Source of the DNA: Mesorhizobium sp.
GTDB lineage: Bacteria; Pseudomonadota; Alphaproteobacteria; Rhizobiales; Rhizobiaceae
DNA: 49,914 nucleotides
Direction of reading: 5' to 3'
NCBI GenBank assembly: GCA_004020315.1
Contig: SAQG01000015.1
Location: 96,511 to 146,424, forward strand
Under the pieces are notes generated by a model. The model had not been told where the DNA came from, did not search any database, and was given only the letters and a program-made list of their open reading frames with translations. The position numbers and the translations under genes were made by a program. Within the stretch, counting starts at the first letter, position 1; the number at the start of each line of letters is the position of its first letter. This document shows, piece by piece, positions 7,900 to 16,594 of this stretch.

Positions 7900-8883
7900 A
7901 TGGCGCGTGTCATTTCGGTCGAGTCCGAGCGCTTTCCCATCGCCGGGACCTTCACCATTTCGCGCGGTTCGAAAACCGAAGCCGAGGTCATCACAGTGAC
8001 GATCCGCGAGGACGGCCAGAGCGGGCGCGGCGAATGCGTCCCCTACAAACGCTATGGCGAAACCATGGAGGGTGTGCGCGATGCGATCGAAGCAATGCGC
8101 GGCGAGATCGCTGGCGGCATCAGCCGCACCGCCTTGCTTGAGGCCATGCCCGCCGGAGCTGCCCGCAATGCCATCGACTGCGCGCTGTGGGACCTGGAGG
8201 CGAAGATCACAGGCAAGCCGATCGCTTTCAGCATCTGCACGGCTGCGCCGAGGGCGCTTGAAACGGCCTACACGCTGTCGCTCGGGGAGCCCGAAGCGAT
8301 GGCAGCCCAGGCCCGCGCCAATGCCCTGCGCCCGCTGCTCAAGGTCAAGATCGGCGGTGACAACGATATGGCCCGTATCCGTGCGGTTAGGGAGGCGGCA
8401 CCGGCGAGCCGCATGATCTTGGACGCCAATGAGGGCTGGACGGACGACAACATCATTGCAAACCTAGCCTTTGCCGCCGAGCACGGCATTGCGCTGGTCG
8501 AACAGCCGCTGCCGGCGGGGCGTGACGCCATCCTTCGCCACATCGCGCATCCGGTGCCGATCTGCGCCGATGAAAGCGTGCATGAGGCAGAGGGCCTTGC
8601 CTCGCTTGTCGGCCTTTATGATGCCGTCAACATCAAGCTCGACAAGTCGGGCGGCTTGACCGCTGCCCTCGTCCTTCGCGATCGTGCCCGCGAACTGGGT
8701 TTTGGCGTCATGGTCGGCTGCATGGTCGGCACGTCATTGGCCATGGCGCCAGCCGTGCTGTTGGCGCAGGGGGCCGACTTCGTCGATCTCGACGGTCCGC
8801 TGCTGCTTGCCCGCGACCGTGTGCCTGGCCTTGTCTACCAAGGTTCGCTGGTGTCACCGCCCGATACGGCGCTGTGGGGCTGA
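7900..8883 (+). CDS. dgcA: Enolase-superfamily epimerase, N-acetyl-D-glutamate racemase DgcA / dipeptide epimerase type
   Basis: This 327-residue protein has the muconate-lactonising/AEE fold residues. The base lysine pair is KVK (148-150), the metal ligands are in DANEGW (D175), VEQP (E201) and ADES (D224), and the second acid/base lysine is in NIKLDKSGG (K246). These fit the L-Ala-D/L-Glu dipeptide epimerases and the closely related DgcA racemase of D-glutamate utilisation in alphaproteobacteria. The two activities cannot be separated by eye. The usual DgcA partner, a DUF1611 protein (DgcN), is not next to it. It diverges from mlaE, and its last 30 bp overlap the 3' end of the leftward MFS gene. 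Confidence 0.85.
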   Translation: MARVISVESERFPIAGTFTISRGSKTEAEVITVTIREDGQSGRGECVPYKRYGETMEGVRDAIEAMRGEIAGGISRTALLEAMPAGAARNAIDCALWDLEAKITGKPIAFSICTAAPRALETAYTLSLGEPEAMAAQARANALRPLLKVKIGGDNDMARIRAVREAAPASRMILDANEGWTDDNIIANLAFAAEHGIALVEQPLPAGRDAILRHIAHPVPICADESVHEAEGLASLVGLYDAVNIKLDKSGGLTAALVLRDRARELGFGVMVGCMVGTSLAMAPAVLLAQGADFVDLDGPLLLARDRVPGLVYQGSLVSPPDTALWG

Positions 8884-10071
8884 ACGCGCGGCAAATCCGA
8901 TCAGCACAAGGCCGATCAAGGCGATCGGGATCATGGCAAAAAAGCCATCCACGCCGAAGCGGTCGTAGAGCGGGCCAGACATGAGCGTCACCACGGCGGT
9001 GAAAAAGCCGTTGGAGAAATAGGCGATGCCTTGCGCGGCCCCGGTGCGTTCCTCCGCGACCGTCTCACCGATCATTTTCTGCAAGCCGATCAAAACCAGC
9101 GCCACGGAGACCGCATGCAGCGTCTGGACTGCAAAAAATCCGGCAACGCCGAGGCCGAGCGGCCAGATCAAAGGGAAGGCAATCCAGCGCACGATCGCGC
9201 CTATTCCAGCCATCACCATGATCGATACCACCGAGAAAGAGCCGAAAGCCCGGGTGAAGACCATGAACATGCCGATCTCGGCCACCACACCCCAACCCCA
9301 AAGCAGCCCGACCACCGAATCGCCGATGCCGATCGATTTCCAGTAGATCGAGACGAAGCCGTAGAGAAACGCGTGGCTGGCGGTGATGACGCCGACGCCG
9401 ACGGAGAAATACAGGAAATAGGCGTTGAGGAGTTTTGGTGCCGATTGCTGGATCTCGGCCGCCGAAAGCGGCGAGGCAAGGCGGGGACGGCCGAGCCGCG
9501 GCGCGATCAGTGCGACGACAAGCGCCGCGCCAAAGGCCACGAAAATGATCATCGGAACAGCCTGGGCGCCGGTCGCCGACAGGATGAAACCGCCCGCAAG
9601 ATTTGCGCACAGATAGGAGATCGATCCCCATTTGCGCATGCTTGCATAGTTGGAGCCGAAGCGGCGCACTCCCGACAGTGCCAGCGAATCGGCAATCGGC
9701 GAATGCGGTGTCCAGACGACAGTGAGCGCCAGCGAAACGGCCAGCACGATGGCGCAGGTCGGCGTCAGGAAATAACCCGCGGACAGCGCCAGCGATGCGG
9801 CCATCAGCGCGATATAGACATGGGCGCGGTCGCTCGCCCTATCGGCCAGTGCTGTAAGCAATGGCGTCGTTACCACGCGCAGGAACATTGGTGCTGCGAG
9901 AATGACCGCTATCTGCTCGGCATCAAAACCCTTTGCCTGCAGCCACAGCGGAAAGTAGGGCAAATGTATCCCGAGCGGCACGAAAAGCGTGAAGAAAATC
10001 AGGCCCATACGCAGTTCGAAATGACGCGGCTTGACGAGCTGTTCGGGTGAAAGCGGCGGCAGGGAGGACAT
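8854..10071 (-). CDS. MFS transporter, phenylpropionate-permease (HcaT)-like
   Basis: About 12 hydrophobic segments are visible, and the start of the membrane domain (GIHLPYFPLWLQAKGFDAEQIAVI) is typical of the MFS_1-like/HcaT group of sugar or aromatic-acid permeases. The substrate cannot be read from sequence. I use the ATG at 10071 (MSSLPPLSPEQ), because an upstream in-frame ATG at 10137 only adds a non-conserved leader. Neither has a convincing Shine-Dalgarno sequence. The 3' end overlaps the epimerase gene by 30 bp on the opposite strand, so the two genes converge and are not co-transcribed. Confidence 0.85.
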   Translation of the reverse strand: MSSLPPLSPEQLVKPRHFELRMGLIFFTLFVPLGIHLPYFPLWLQAKGFDAEQIAVILAAPMFLRVVTTPLLTALADRASDRAHVYIALMAASLALSAGYFLTPTCAIVLAVSLALTVVWTPHSPIADSLALSGVRRFGSNYASMRKWGSISYLCANLAGGFILSATGAQAVPMIIFVAFGAALVVALIAPRLGRPRLASPLSAAEIQQSAPKLLNAYFLYFSVGVGVITASHAFLYGFVSIYWKSIGIGDSVVGLLWGWGVVAEIGMFMVFTRAFGSFSVVSIMVMAGIGAIVRWIAFPLIWPLGLGVAGFFAVQTLHAVSVALVLIGLQKMIGETVAEERTGAAQGIAYFSNGFFTAVVTLMSGPLYDRFGVDGFFAMIPIALIGLVLIGFAARSAPQRRIGR

Positions 10072-10181
10072 CAACAGGCAATCCGTCGGCGCAGCATTCG
10101 ACCGGCCGGCCAGCAACGCACGCGGATCCCATAACATGGCAAAAAAAGCGATGAAACCGCCTGGACTAACGCATCATCGCG

Positions 10182-11012
10182 TCAGGCAGCCTGGACTGCC
10201 CTGCCCTTGATGTCGACGATATCGATCGGGACCAGCACTTCGCTGCCGACCGGAGCCTCCGGCAGGACATGCGCCCAGTGCAGGATCTCCATCTGGCCGT
10301 CGAAATGCTCGACCACCGCGGTGCAGCTCTCCACCCAGTCGCCGGTATTGATATATTGCACGTCCTCATAATTTTCGATCGCGGCATGGTGGATGTGCCC
10401 GCAGATCACGCCGTCGACATGCGAGCGGCGCGCCTCCTCGGTCAGCATGGTCTGGAACGAGCCGATGAAATTCACCGCCTTTTTGACGTTGACCTTGGCC
10501 CAGGACGAAAAAGACCAATAAGGCAGGCCAAGCAGTTGGCGAAGCCGCGTCACCACGCGGTTGACGAGCATGGCCGCGTCGTAGGCGTAATCGCCAAGAT
10601 AGGCCAGCCAGCGCGCATTGTGGACGACAGTGTCGAACTGGTCACCATGGATGACAAGAAGACGTTTGCCGTCGGCGGTCTCGTGGATGGCGCGGTCGGC
10701 GACGACGATGCCGCCGAAATGCACGCCTTGGAACTGGCGCGCGAATTCGTCGTGATTGCCGGCGATGTAGGTGATGCTGGCGCCCTTGCGCGCCTTGCGC
10801 AGCAATTTCTGGACGACGTCATTGTGGCTCTGCGGCCAGTGCCAGCTTCGTCTCAGCCGCCAGCCGTCGACGATGTCGCCGACGAGATAGATGATATCGG
10901 CGTCGTGATGGCGCAGGAAATCGATGAGGAACTCGGCCTTCGCCGCCTTCGATCCGAGATGGACGTCGGAGATGAACATGCTGCGGAAAGTGCGGAGCTC
11001 TGCGCCAGGCAT
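10182..11012 (-). CDS. Calcineurin-like metallophosphoesterase, LpxH-like (COG2908)
   Basis: The 276-residue product has a full set of metallophosphoesterase motifs: SDVHLG, GDIVDGW, GNHDE, VIHGDQFD and GHIHHA. The spacing and the Trp-rich insert RRSWHWPQ are those of the LpxH-like group, which databases call UDP-2,3-diacylglucosamine diphosphatase. Rhizobia are generally thought to use LpxI for that lipid A step, so the true substrate is open. I choose ATG 11012, with GGTGAG upstream, over an in-frame start at 11114 that would leave only 17 bp to the divergent SDR gene. Confidence 0.85.
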   Translation of the reverse strand: MPGAELRTFRSMFISDVHLGSKAAKAEFLIDFLRHHDADIIYLVGDIVDGWRLRRSWHWPQSHNDVVQKLLRKARKGASITYIAGNHDEFARQFQGVHFGGIVVADRAIHETADGKRLLVIHGDQFDTVVHNARWLAYLGDYAYDAAMLVNRVVTRLRQLLGLPYWSFSSWAKVNVKKAVNFIGSFQTMLTEEARRSHVDGVICGHIHHAAIENYEDVQYINTGDWVESCTAVVEHFDGQMEILHWAHVLPEAPVGSEVLVPIDIVDIKGRAVQAA

Positions 11013-11131
11013 TGGATTCTCACCGTTGCTTCCGAGCAGGCTATGCCCCGATTCATGCAACAACCGTATGACGGTTGCGATTGGTCCAGCCCCAAGAGTA
11101 GGTTGCGGCGCCAATCAGAGGAGAAATAGCC

Positions 11132-11911
11132 ATGGATCTCGGTATTCGCGGAAAAAAGGCCATCGTCTGTGCTTCGAGCAAGGGCCTTGGGCGCGGCTGC
11201 GCCATGGCGCTGGCCGAAGCCGGCTGTGATCTGGTCGTCAATGGGCGCAACGCCGACCAACTGGCGAAGACCGCCGCCGAACTGCGCGAAAGATTTGGCG
11301 TCGAAGTAACTGAAATCGTCGGTGACGTGTCGAAGCCCGAGGTGCAGAAGGCGCTGCTTGCCGCCTGCCCCGCTCCCGATATCCTCGTCAACAACAATGG
11401 CGGACCGCCGCTTCGCGATTTCCGCGAACTCGACCGCGAAAAGATCCTGGAAGGCGTCACCCAGAACATGGTGACTCCGGTCGAACTGGTTCAGGCGGTG
11501 ATCGACGGCATGGCCGAGCGCGGCTTCGGCCGCATCGTCAACATCACCTCGCTGTCGGTCTATGTTCCCATTCCCGGCCTCGATCTGTCGTCCGGCGCGC
11601 GCGCCGGCCTGACTTCGTTCCTTGCCGGCGTCGCGCGGACGGTGATCGACCGCAATGTGACGATCAACAACATGCTGCCGGGCAAGATCGACACGGACCG
11701 GCTGCGTCCCCCGCATGAGGTCGGCACCCCTGAAGATCCGGCTGCCGCCGCCGCGCGCAAGACCCAGGCAGCAGCCAACGTTCCGGCCAAGCGGCTCGGC
11801 ACGCCTGAGGAATTCGGCCAGATCTGCGCCTTCCTGTGCTCGGTTCATGCCGGTTACCTGACCGGGCAGAACATACCGGTGGACGGCGGCGCCTATGTCA
11901 GCGCGTTCTGA
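11132..11911 (+). CDS. SDR-family oxidoreductase with atypical active site (BKR_like group)
   Basis: This 259-residue protein is a Rossmann-fold short-chain dehydrogenase. The cofactor loop is CASSKGLG (13-20), NNNGG replaces the usual NNAG (87-91), and the C-terminal DGG is near the end. The catalytic Ser is at 140 (NITS), but the residues that should be the catalytic Tyr (153) and Lys (157) are Ser and Arg (SSGAR). A group of FabG-like SDRs lacking a perfect tetrad is known, so this is probably a family trait and not decay. It starts after a good AGGAG and diverges from the phosphoesterase gene. Confidence 0.88.
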   Translation: MDLGIRGKKAIVCASSKGLGRGCAMALAEAGCDLVVNGRNADQLAKTAAELRERFGVEVTEIVGDVSKPEVQKALLAACPAPDILVNNNGGPPLRDFRELDREKILEGVTQNMVTPVELVQAVIDGMAERGFGRIVNITSLSVYVPIPGLDLSSGARAGLTSFLAGVARTVIDRNVTINNMLPGKIDTDRLRPPHEVGTPEDPAAAAARKTQAAANVPAKRLGTPEEFGQICAFLCSVHAGYLTGQNIPVDGGAYVSAF

Positions 11912-11991
11912 ACGCGCGGCACGCGAGCGGCCAGCATGACGTCGTTGATGCGGCTGCTGCTCCCGCAAGACACATGAACGTCCCTTCATGG

Positions 11992-13068
11992 TCATTCCTC
12001 TAGCCGATCGAGAAACCGCTTCACGGCGTCGAGGAACACGCCGCGCCCTGCGGTCTCGCGGTCGAGATGCACGAAGTGCGTGGCTTCCGGGATGTCCAGA
12101 CGTTCCGCTTTCGGTGCTTCGTCTACGATTGTCTTCGCATCCTCCGGCCGGCTCCAGAAATCCCGTCCGGAGCGGATGACGAGCACTGGCATGGTGAGTT
12201 CCGCCGCCGACCATTGCCGGCGATCGAACGCGAGCTCGAAGCTGTCGGCCATGGCGCCGCTCGGTGACCGGAAACTCGGCGGCTGGCGCGTCAGCGCCGT
12301 CTCGTCGGAGGCGAGTGCTGCATCACCATAGGCCGCAGCGACCGCGGGATCGCGCCAGTGAGCCTTGTCCGCGACCGGGATGCTGTCGTCCCAGGCGGTG
12401 AATAGGCTCGGACGTGTGTTCAGCCGATAACCGCCGAACGCATGGACGTTGAACGTCCCGGGCCGGTCGGGATTTTCAAGCGGCGAGCCGGTGCCAAGTG
12501 TGGGGTGCTGATCTGAGCCTCCATACAGGGTGTTGTAGAGGATGAGCCGGTCAACCGTCTGCGGAAACCGGCTGGCATAGGCGCCGGCCCAATGTCCGCC
12601 GGTGGCCCAGCCGAGAAGGCTGACCCTCGAAACGTCGCTCCATTCCGCGATAGCGTCGACCGCTGCGGAAATATCCGCCACGACATCTTCGGTGCGCATC
12701 AAGGGAGCGGACTTGTCCGGCGGACTGTTCATGGCCGCAGGGCGGCTCGATGCGCCGTAGCCGCGAAGATCCAAGACATAGACAAGGTGCCCGTCCGCCG
12801 CGAGGTCGGCGGCAAGCGACCCGCCCGCAACAGGCAGATCGAAGGACGCAACGCCGGGCACGCGTGCGCCATGGATGAGGAGGACGGCGAAGTTGACTTC
12901 GGGCGTTGCGCCAGCACGGCGCACCTCCCGGACGAAGAGGCGCTCGCCCGTCCGAAGTTCGACGAACCTGTCGGCCCGGACGAGATCCGGTTCTTCTGCC
13001 GGTGCTGGGGCGGCGGCCATCATGATTGCTGTAAGCACGATGGGAAAGACGGTGAAATGGAACATCAT
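11992..13068 (-). CDS. Secreted alpha/beta hydrolase-fold protein lacking the nucleophile serine
   Basis: The 358-residue product starts with a signal peptide (FHFTVFPIVLTAIMMAAAPAPAEE), suggesting export to the periplasm. The alpha/beta hydrolase fold is clear: oxyanion region LLIHGARVPG, LDLRGYGASSRP, the elbow LLGWATGGHW, a late acid in SGRDFW (D303) and the His in THFVHLD (H331). The nucleophile position of the G-x-S-x-G elbow is Ala155 (codon GCC at 12604-12606), so ordinary Ser hydrolysis looks impossible. The start is ATG 13068 (or 13065), with GGAG 5 to 8 bases upstream. An in-frame start at 13098 is less likely. It diverges from a LysR regulator, which probably controls it. Confidence 0.85.
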   Translation of the reverse strand: MMFHFTVFPIVLTAIMMAAAPAPAEEPDLVRADRFVELRTGERLFVREVRRAGATPEVNFAVLLIHGARVPGVASFDLPVAGGSLAADLAADGHLVYVLDLRGYGASSRPAAMNSPPDKSAPLMRTEDVVADISAAVDAIAEWSDVSRVSLLGWATGGHWAGAYASRFPQTVDRLILYNTLYGGSDQHPTLGTGSPLENPDRPGTFNVHAFGGYRLNTRPSLFTAWDDSIPVADKAHWRDPAVAAAYGDAALASDETALTRQPPSFRSPSGAMADSFELAFDRRQWSAAELTMPVLVIRSGRDFWSRPEDAKTIVDEAPKAERLDIPEATHFVHLDRETAGRGVFLDAVKRFLDRLEE

Positions 13069-13112
13069 CACATCTCCGGTCGCAATTGCGTTCCGCAAAG
13101 ACTGTCAGCTAT

Positions 13113-13155
13113 TCGATATCGTATCGATGACGTGTCTGAGGACTTTTGATATCGT
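13113..13155. promoter_or_regulatory. Candidate LysR-type operator between hydrolase and regulator genes
   Basis: A perfect inverted repeat TCGATA-TCG-TATCGA lies at 13113-13127. The 8-mer GATATCGT occurs twice, at 13115-13122 and 13148-13155, 33 bp apart (about three helical turns). The second copy ends 7 bp before the LysR start codon. Two sites on one face of the helix in the gap between a LysR gene and its divergent neighbour is the usual arrangement for this family. Binding is inferred. Confidence 0.5.
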
Positions 13156-13161
13156 TAAGGT

Positions 13162-14046
13162 ATGGAACTTAGGCACTTGCGACATTTCCTCGCTGTTGCG
13201 GAGGAATTGCATATGGGGCGTGCCGCACTGCGCTTGGGCATGGCGCAGCCTCCGCTTAGTCAATCGATCGGGCGTCTGGAGAAGGACCTCGGCGTCAAGC
13301 TGTTCGAGCGGGCCAACCGCCGCCTAACCTTGACGCGCGCCGGCTCGGCCTTCGTGGAGGAGGCTCGGGCATCCGTACGGCACGCCGATTCGGCGCTTCA
13401 CGTCGCCCGCGCAGCGTATGCCGGCGAAGCTGGCGAGATAAGGATCGGCTTCGTGTCGGCGGCTCTCTACGAGCACCTGCCGCATCTCCTGTCCCGGCTT
13501 CGCGACAAATGTCCGGCCATCCATCCAAAGCTCATCGAGGTGGCCACCAATGAGCAGATTGCGGCGTTGTCGCGGAGTGAGATCGACATCGGGTTCGTGC
13601 ATCCACCGCTCGGGACTGACGAACGTCTCGACGTCCATGACTATCCTGCTGAAGATCTTGTCGCCGTTCTGCCAGACGACCGACAGACGCATGGAGTGAC
13701 GCTGGCGGACATCGCCCGCCACGGGCTCATCATGTTTCCGGCTGCACAAGGCCCGGCGCTCCATGCCCGCATCATGGACACGTTCACCAGGGCTGGCCTC
13801 GACGTGCGGATCGTCCAGGAGGCAACGCGGGCACTGACTATGCTGTCGCTCGTGTCCGCCGGTTTGGGCGTTGCGCTGCTGCCACGATCGACACAGCGCC
13901 TTGTGTTTCAGGGCGTCCGGTATGCACCAATCATCGACATATCGCTGCCCGCGTGGCCACTTGCCGTGATCGTGAAACGGCGGCCACGGCCGACCATTGT
14001 CGATAGCGTCTGGAAACTGCTCGAGGGTCGTCCAGTCGTGACTTGA
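13162..14046 (+). CDS. LysR-family transcriptional regulator
   Basis: The 294-residue protein has an N-terminal winged helix-turn-helix (residues 1-60, HFLAVAEELHMGRAALRLGM then QPPLSQSIGRLEKDLGVKLFER). A type 2 periplasmic-binding-like effector domain follows from about residue 90 (EIRIGFVSAALYEHLPHLL). It is closest in style to the CatR/BenM-like branch (AVAEELHFGRAA type), whose members often sense aromatic or organic acids, but the ligand is unknown. It is divergent from the hydrolase gene and probably both activates it and represses itself through the gap at 13069-13161. Confidence 0.93.
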   Translation: MELRHLRHFLAVAEELHMGRAALRLGMAQPPLSQSIGRLEKDLGVKLFERANRRLTLTRAGSAFVEEARASVRHADSALHVARAAYAGEAGEIRIGFVSAALYEHLPHLLSRLRDKCPAIHPKLIEVATNEQIAALSRSEIDIGFVHPPLGTDERLDVHDYPAEDLVAVLPDDRQTHGVTLADIARHGLIMFPAAQGPALHARIMDTFTRAGLDVRIVQEATRALTMLSLVSAGLGVALLPRSTQRLVFQGVRYAPIIDISLPAWPLAVIVKRRPRPTIVDSVWKLLEGRPVVT

Positions 14047-14258
14047 CCGCCGGCGACAGGACACACCCGTCGCGCGACCCACTCGCATGACATCAGTCCC
14101 GGTCGCGACAAGGCAGGTGAGAATTTCAGCGCAACAATCTGACATGGATGAGCTTTTGCGATCCTTCCGCCTAAATGGAGGTTGCGTCATTTGGCATCGT
14201 GAAAAACCAACGTTGCATGCTAAAAGGGGCTCGAGGCAGGATCGCAGGGAGGGCCCGT

Positions 14259-16583
14259 ATGGAAGGCGAAAACAAAAAAGCAGTCCGGTCGGACCTCGAC
14301 GAAGCCGCACTTTATTTCCACAAGCATCCAAGGCCTGGAAAGCTTGAAATCCAAGCAACCAAGCCGCTCGGCAACCAGCGCGACCTGGCGCTTGCCTATT
14401 CGCCCGGCGTCGCGGCGCCCTGTCTGGAAATCCGCGACAATCCGGCGACGGCCGCCGACTACACGGCGCGCGCCAATCTGGTCGGTGTCGTCTCCAATGG
14501 TTCGGCGGTGCTCGGCCTCGGCAATATCGGCCCGCTTGCGTCCAAGCCGGTGATGGAAGGCAAGGCGGTGCTGTTCAAGAAATTCGCCGGCATCGACGTG
14601 TTCGACATCGAGATCGACGCGCCTGACATCGAGCGTATGGTCGAGACGATCTCGGCGCTGGAGCCGACCTTCGGCGGCATCAACCTCGAGGACATCAAGG
14701 CGCCCGAATGTTTTGAGGTCGAGGAACGGCTGAAAGCCCGCATGGCCATACCGGTCTTCCACGATGACCAGCACGGCACCGCGATCATCGTCGCCGCCGC
14801 CGTGCTCAACGGGCTGGAATTCGCCGGCAAGACGATCTCCGATATCAAGATCGTCACCTCCGGCGCCGGGGCGGCTGCCCTTGCCTGCCTCAACTTGCTG
14901 GTTTTGCTTGGCGCGCGCATCGAAAACATCTGGGTGACCGACCGTTTCGGCGTCGCCTACAAAGGCCGCGTCGATGAGATGGACCGCTGGAAGGACCCTT
15001 ATGTGAAGGACACCGAGGCGCGCACGCTGGCCGATGTGCTGCGGGGCGCCGACGTGTTCCTGGGTCTTTCGGCCGCCGGCGTGCTGAAACCGGAATTGCT
15101 CCAGCATATGGCGCCAAAACCGCTGATCCTGGCGCTGGCCAACCCCAATCCCGAGATCATGCCGGAAGTGGCACGGGCGGCACGACCCGACGCCATGATC
15201 TGCACCGGCCGTTCCGATTTCCCCAATCAGGTCAACAACGTACTTTGTTTTCCTTATATTTTCCGCGGTGCGCTGGACTGCGGCGCCAGCGCCATCAACG
15301 AAGAGATGAAGATGGCCGCGGTGCGGGCGATCGCAGCCCTTGCCCGCGAAGAGCCGTCCGACGTCGCCGCCCGCGCCTATTCCGGCGAAACACCGATCTT
15401 CGGGCCCGATTTCCTGATCCCCTCGCCCTTCGATCCAAGGCTGATCCTGCGCATCGCGCCGGCGGTGGCCAAAGCCGCCTGCGACACCGGCGTCGCGACG
15501 CGGCCGATCACCGACATGGCGGTCTATATCGACACGCTGAACCGCTTCGTCTTCCGCTCCGGCCTGGTTATGAAGCCGGTGTTCACGATGGCCAAGACGT
15601 CGAGTGCCAAGCGCGTCATCTATGCCGACGGCGAGGACGAGCGGGTGCTGCGCGCCGCCCAGGTGGTGCTGGAGGAAGGCATCGCCGAGCCGATTCTTAT
15701 CGGCCGCCCGCATGTCATCGAGGTGCGGCTGAAACGCTACGGGCTGCGCATCAAGCCGGGTGTCGATTTCGGCCTGATCAATCCCGAGGACGACCCCCGT
15801 TATCGCCACTATGTCGACCTTTTGATCGAACTCGCCGGCCGGCGTGGTGTCACGACCGAAGCCGCGCGCACCATGGTGCGTACCGACAACACCGTGATCG
15901 CGGCACTTGCCCTCAAGCGTGGCGATGCCGATGCCATGGTCTGCGGCCTGGAAGGACGTTTTGAGCGGCATTTACGCAATGTCACCCTGATCATCGGCCC
16001 GCGCGCCGGTATCAAGGATCACGACCTGTCGACGCTTTCCATGCTGATCTCGCAGCGCGGCATCATTTTCCTCACCGACACCCATGTCACCGTCGATCCG
16101 ACGGCCGAGGAAATCGCCGAGATGACGGTGCTGGCGGCCGAAGAAATCCAGCGCTTCGGCATCGAGCCCAAGGCCGCCCTGCTGTCGCATTCGGATTTCG
16201 GTTCACGCGACTCGCCAAGCGCGCTCAAAATGCGGCAGGCAGCCGCGATCCTGGCGCGCATCGCGCCAGACCTGCAATGCGACGGCGAGATGCATGCCGA
16301 CTCGGCTTTGTCGGAGCAGCTGCGCCAGCGTGTCTATCCGCATTCGCGGCTGAAGGGCGAAGCCAATCTGCTGGTCTTCCCCAATCTCGATTCGGCAAAC
16401 ATCACGCTCACCGCGCTGCGCGCGATGATGGACGCGCTGCATGTCGGGCCGATCCTGCTCGGCACCGACAGACCGGCGCATATACTGACGCCGTCGGTGA
16501 CGTCGCGCGGCGTCGTCAATATGACGGCGCTCGCCGTGGTCGAAGCGGCCCATAAGGCGCAGGCGGTCGTAAATCTGGGCTAG
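14259..16583 (+). CDS. maeB: NADP-dependent malic enzyme with C-terminal phosphotransacetylase-like domain
   Basis: The 774-residue protein converts malate to pyruvate and CO2. The malic enzyme part covers residues 1 to about 430, with YSPGVAAPC, VVSNGSAVLGLGNIGPLASKPVMEGK, VFHDDQHGTA and the cofactor loop SGAGAAA. A phosphotransacetylase-like domain follows from about 440 (RVIYADGEDERVLRAAQ) to the end. It is usually regulatory and lacks transferase activity in this family. Rhizobia have two such enzymes (Dme and Tme), and I cannot tell which this is. I place the start at ATG 14259, behind GGGAGGG, and not at an in-frame ATG at 14175. The stop lies 11 bp from the converging DUF1287 remnant. 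Confidence 0.93.
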   Translation: MEGENKKAVRSDLDEAALYFHKHPRPGKLEIQATKPLGNQRDLALAYSPGVAAPCLEIRDNPATAADYTARANLVGVVSNGSAVLGLGNIGPLASKPVMEGKAVLFKKFAGIDVFDIEIDAPDIERMVETISALEPTFGGINLEDIKAPECFEVEERLKARMAIPVFHDDQHGTAIIVAAAVLNGLEFAGKTISDIKIVTSGAGAAALACLNLLVLLGARIENIWVTDRFGVAYKGRVDEMDRWKDPYVKDTEARTLADVLRGADVFLGLSAAGVLKPELLQHMAPKPLILALANPNPEIMPEVARAARPDAMICTGRSDFPNQVNNVLCFPYIFRGALDCGASAINEEMKMAAVRAIAALAREEPSDVAARAYSGETPIFGPDFLIPSPFDPRLILRIAPAVAKAACDTGVATRPITDMAVYIDTLNRFVFRSGLVMKPVFTMAKTSSAKRVIYADGEDERVLRAAQVVLEEGIAEPILIGRPHVIEVRLKRYGLRIKPGVDFGLINPEDDPRYRHYVDLLIELAGRRGVTTEAARTMVRTDNTVIAALALKRGDADAMVCGLEGRFERHLRNVTLIIGPRAGIKDHDLSTLSMLISQRGIIFLTDTHVTVDPTAEEIAEMTVLAAEEIQRFGIEPKAALLSHSDFGSRDSPSALKMRQAAAILARIAPDLQCDGEMHADSALSEQLRQRVYPHSRLKGEANLLVFPNLDSANITLTALRAMMDALHVGPILLGTDRPAHILTPSVTSRGVVNMTALAVVEAAHKAQAVVNLG

Positions 16584-16594
16584 CTGCGGGCTTA

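Noticed and set aside
11973..11990. Inverted repeat CATGAA-CGTCCC-TTCATG between the SDR and hydrolase genes
   Set aside because: Six-base arms without a T-run in a convergent gap; too weak to call a terminator or operator.
14220..15971. 583-codon leftward frame opposite the malic enzyme
   Set aside because: No domain, low-complexity His/Gly/Arg-rich translation, fully antisense to a well-conserved enzyme.
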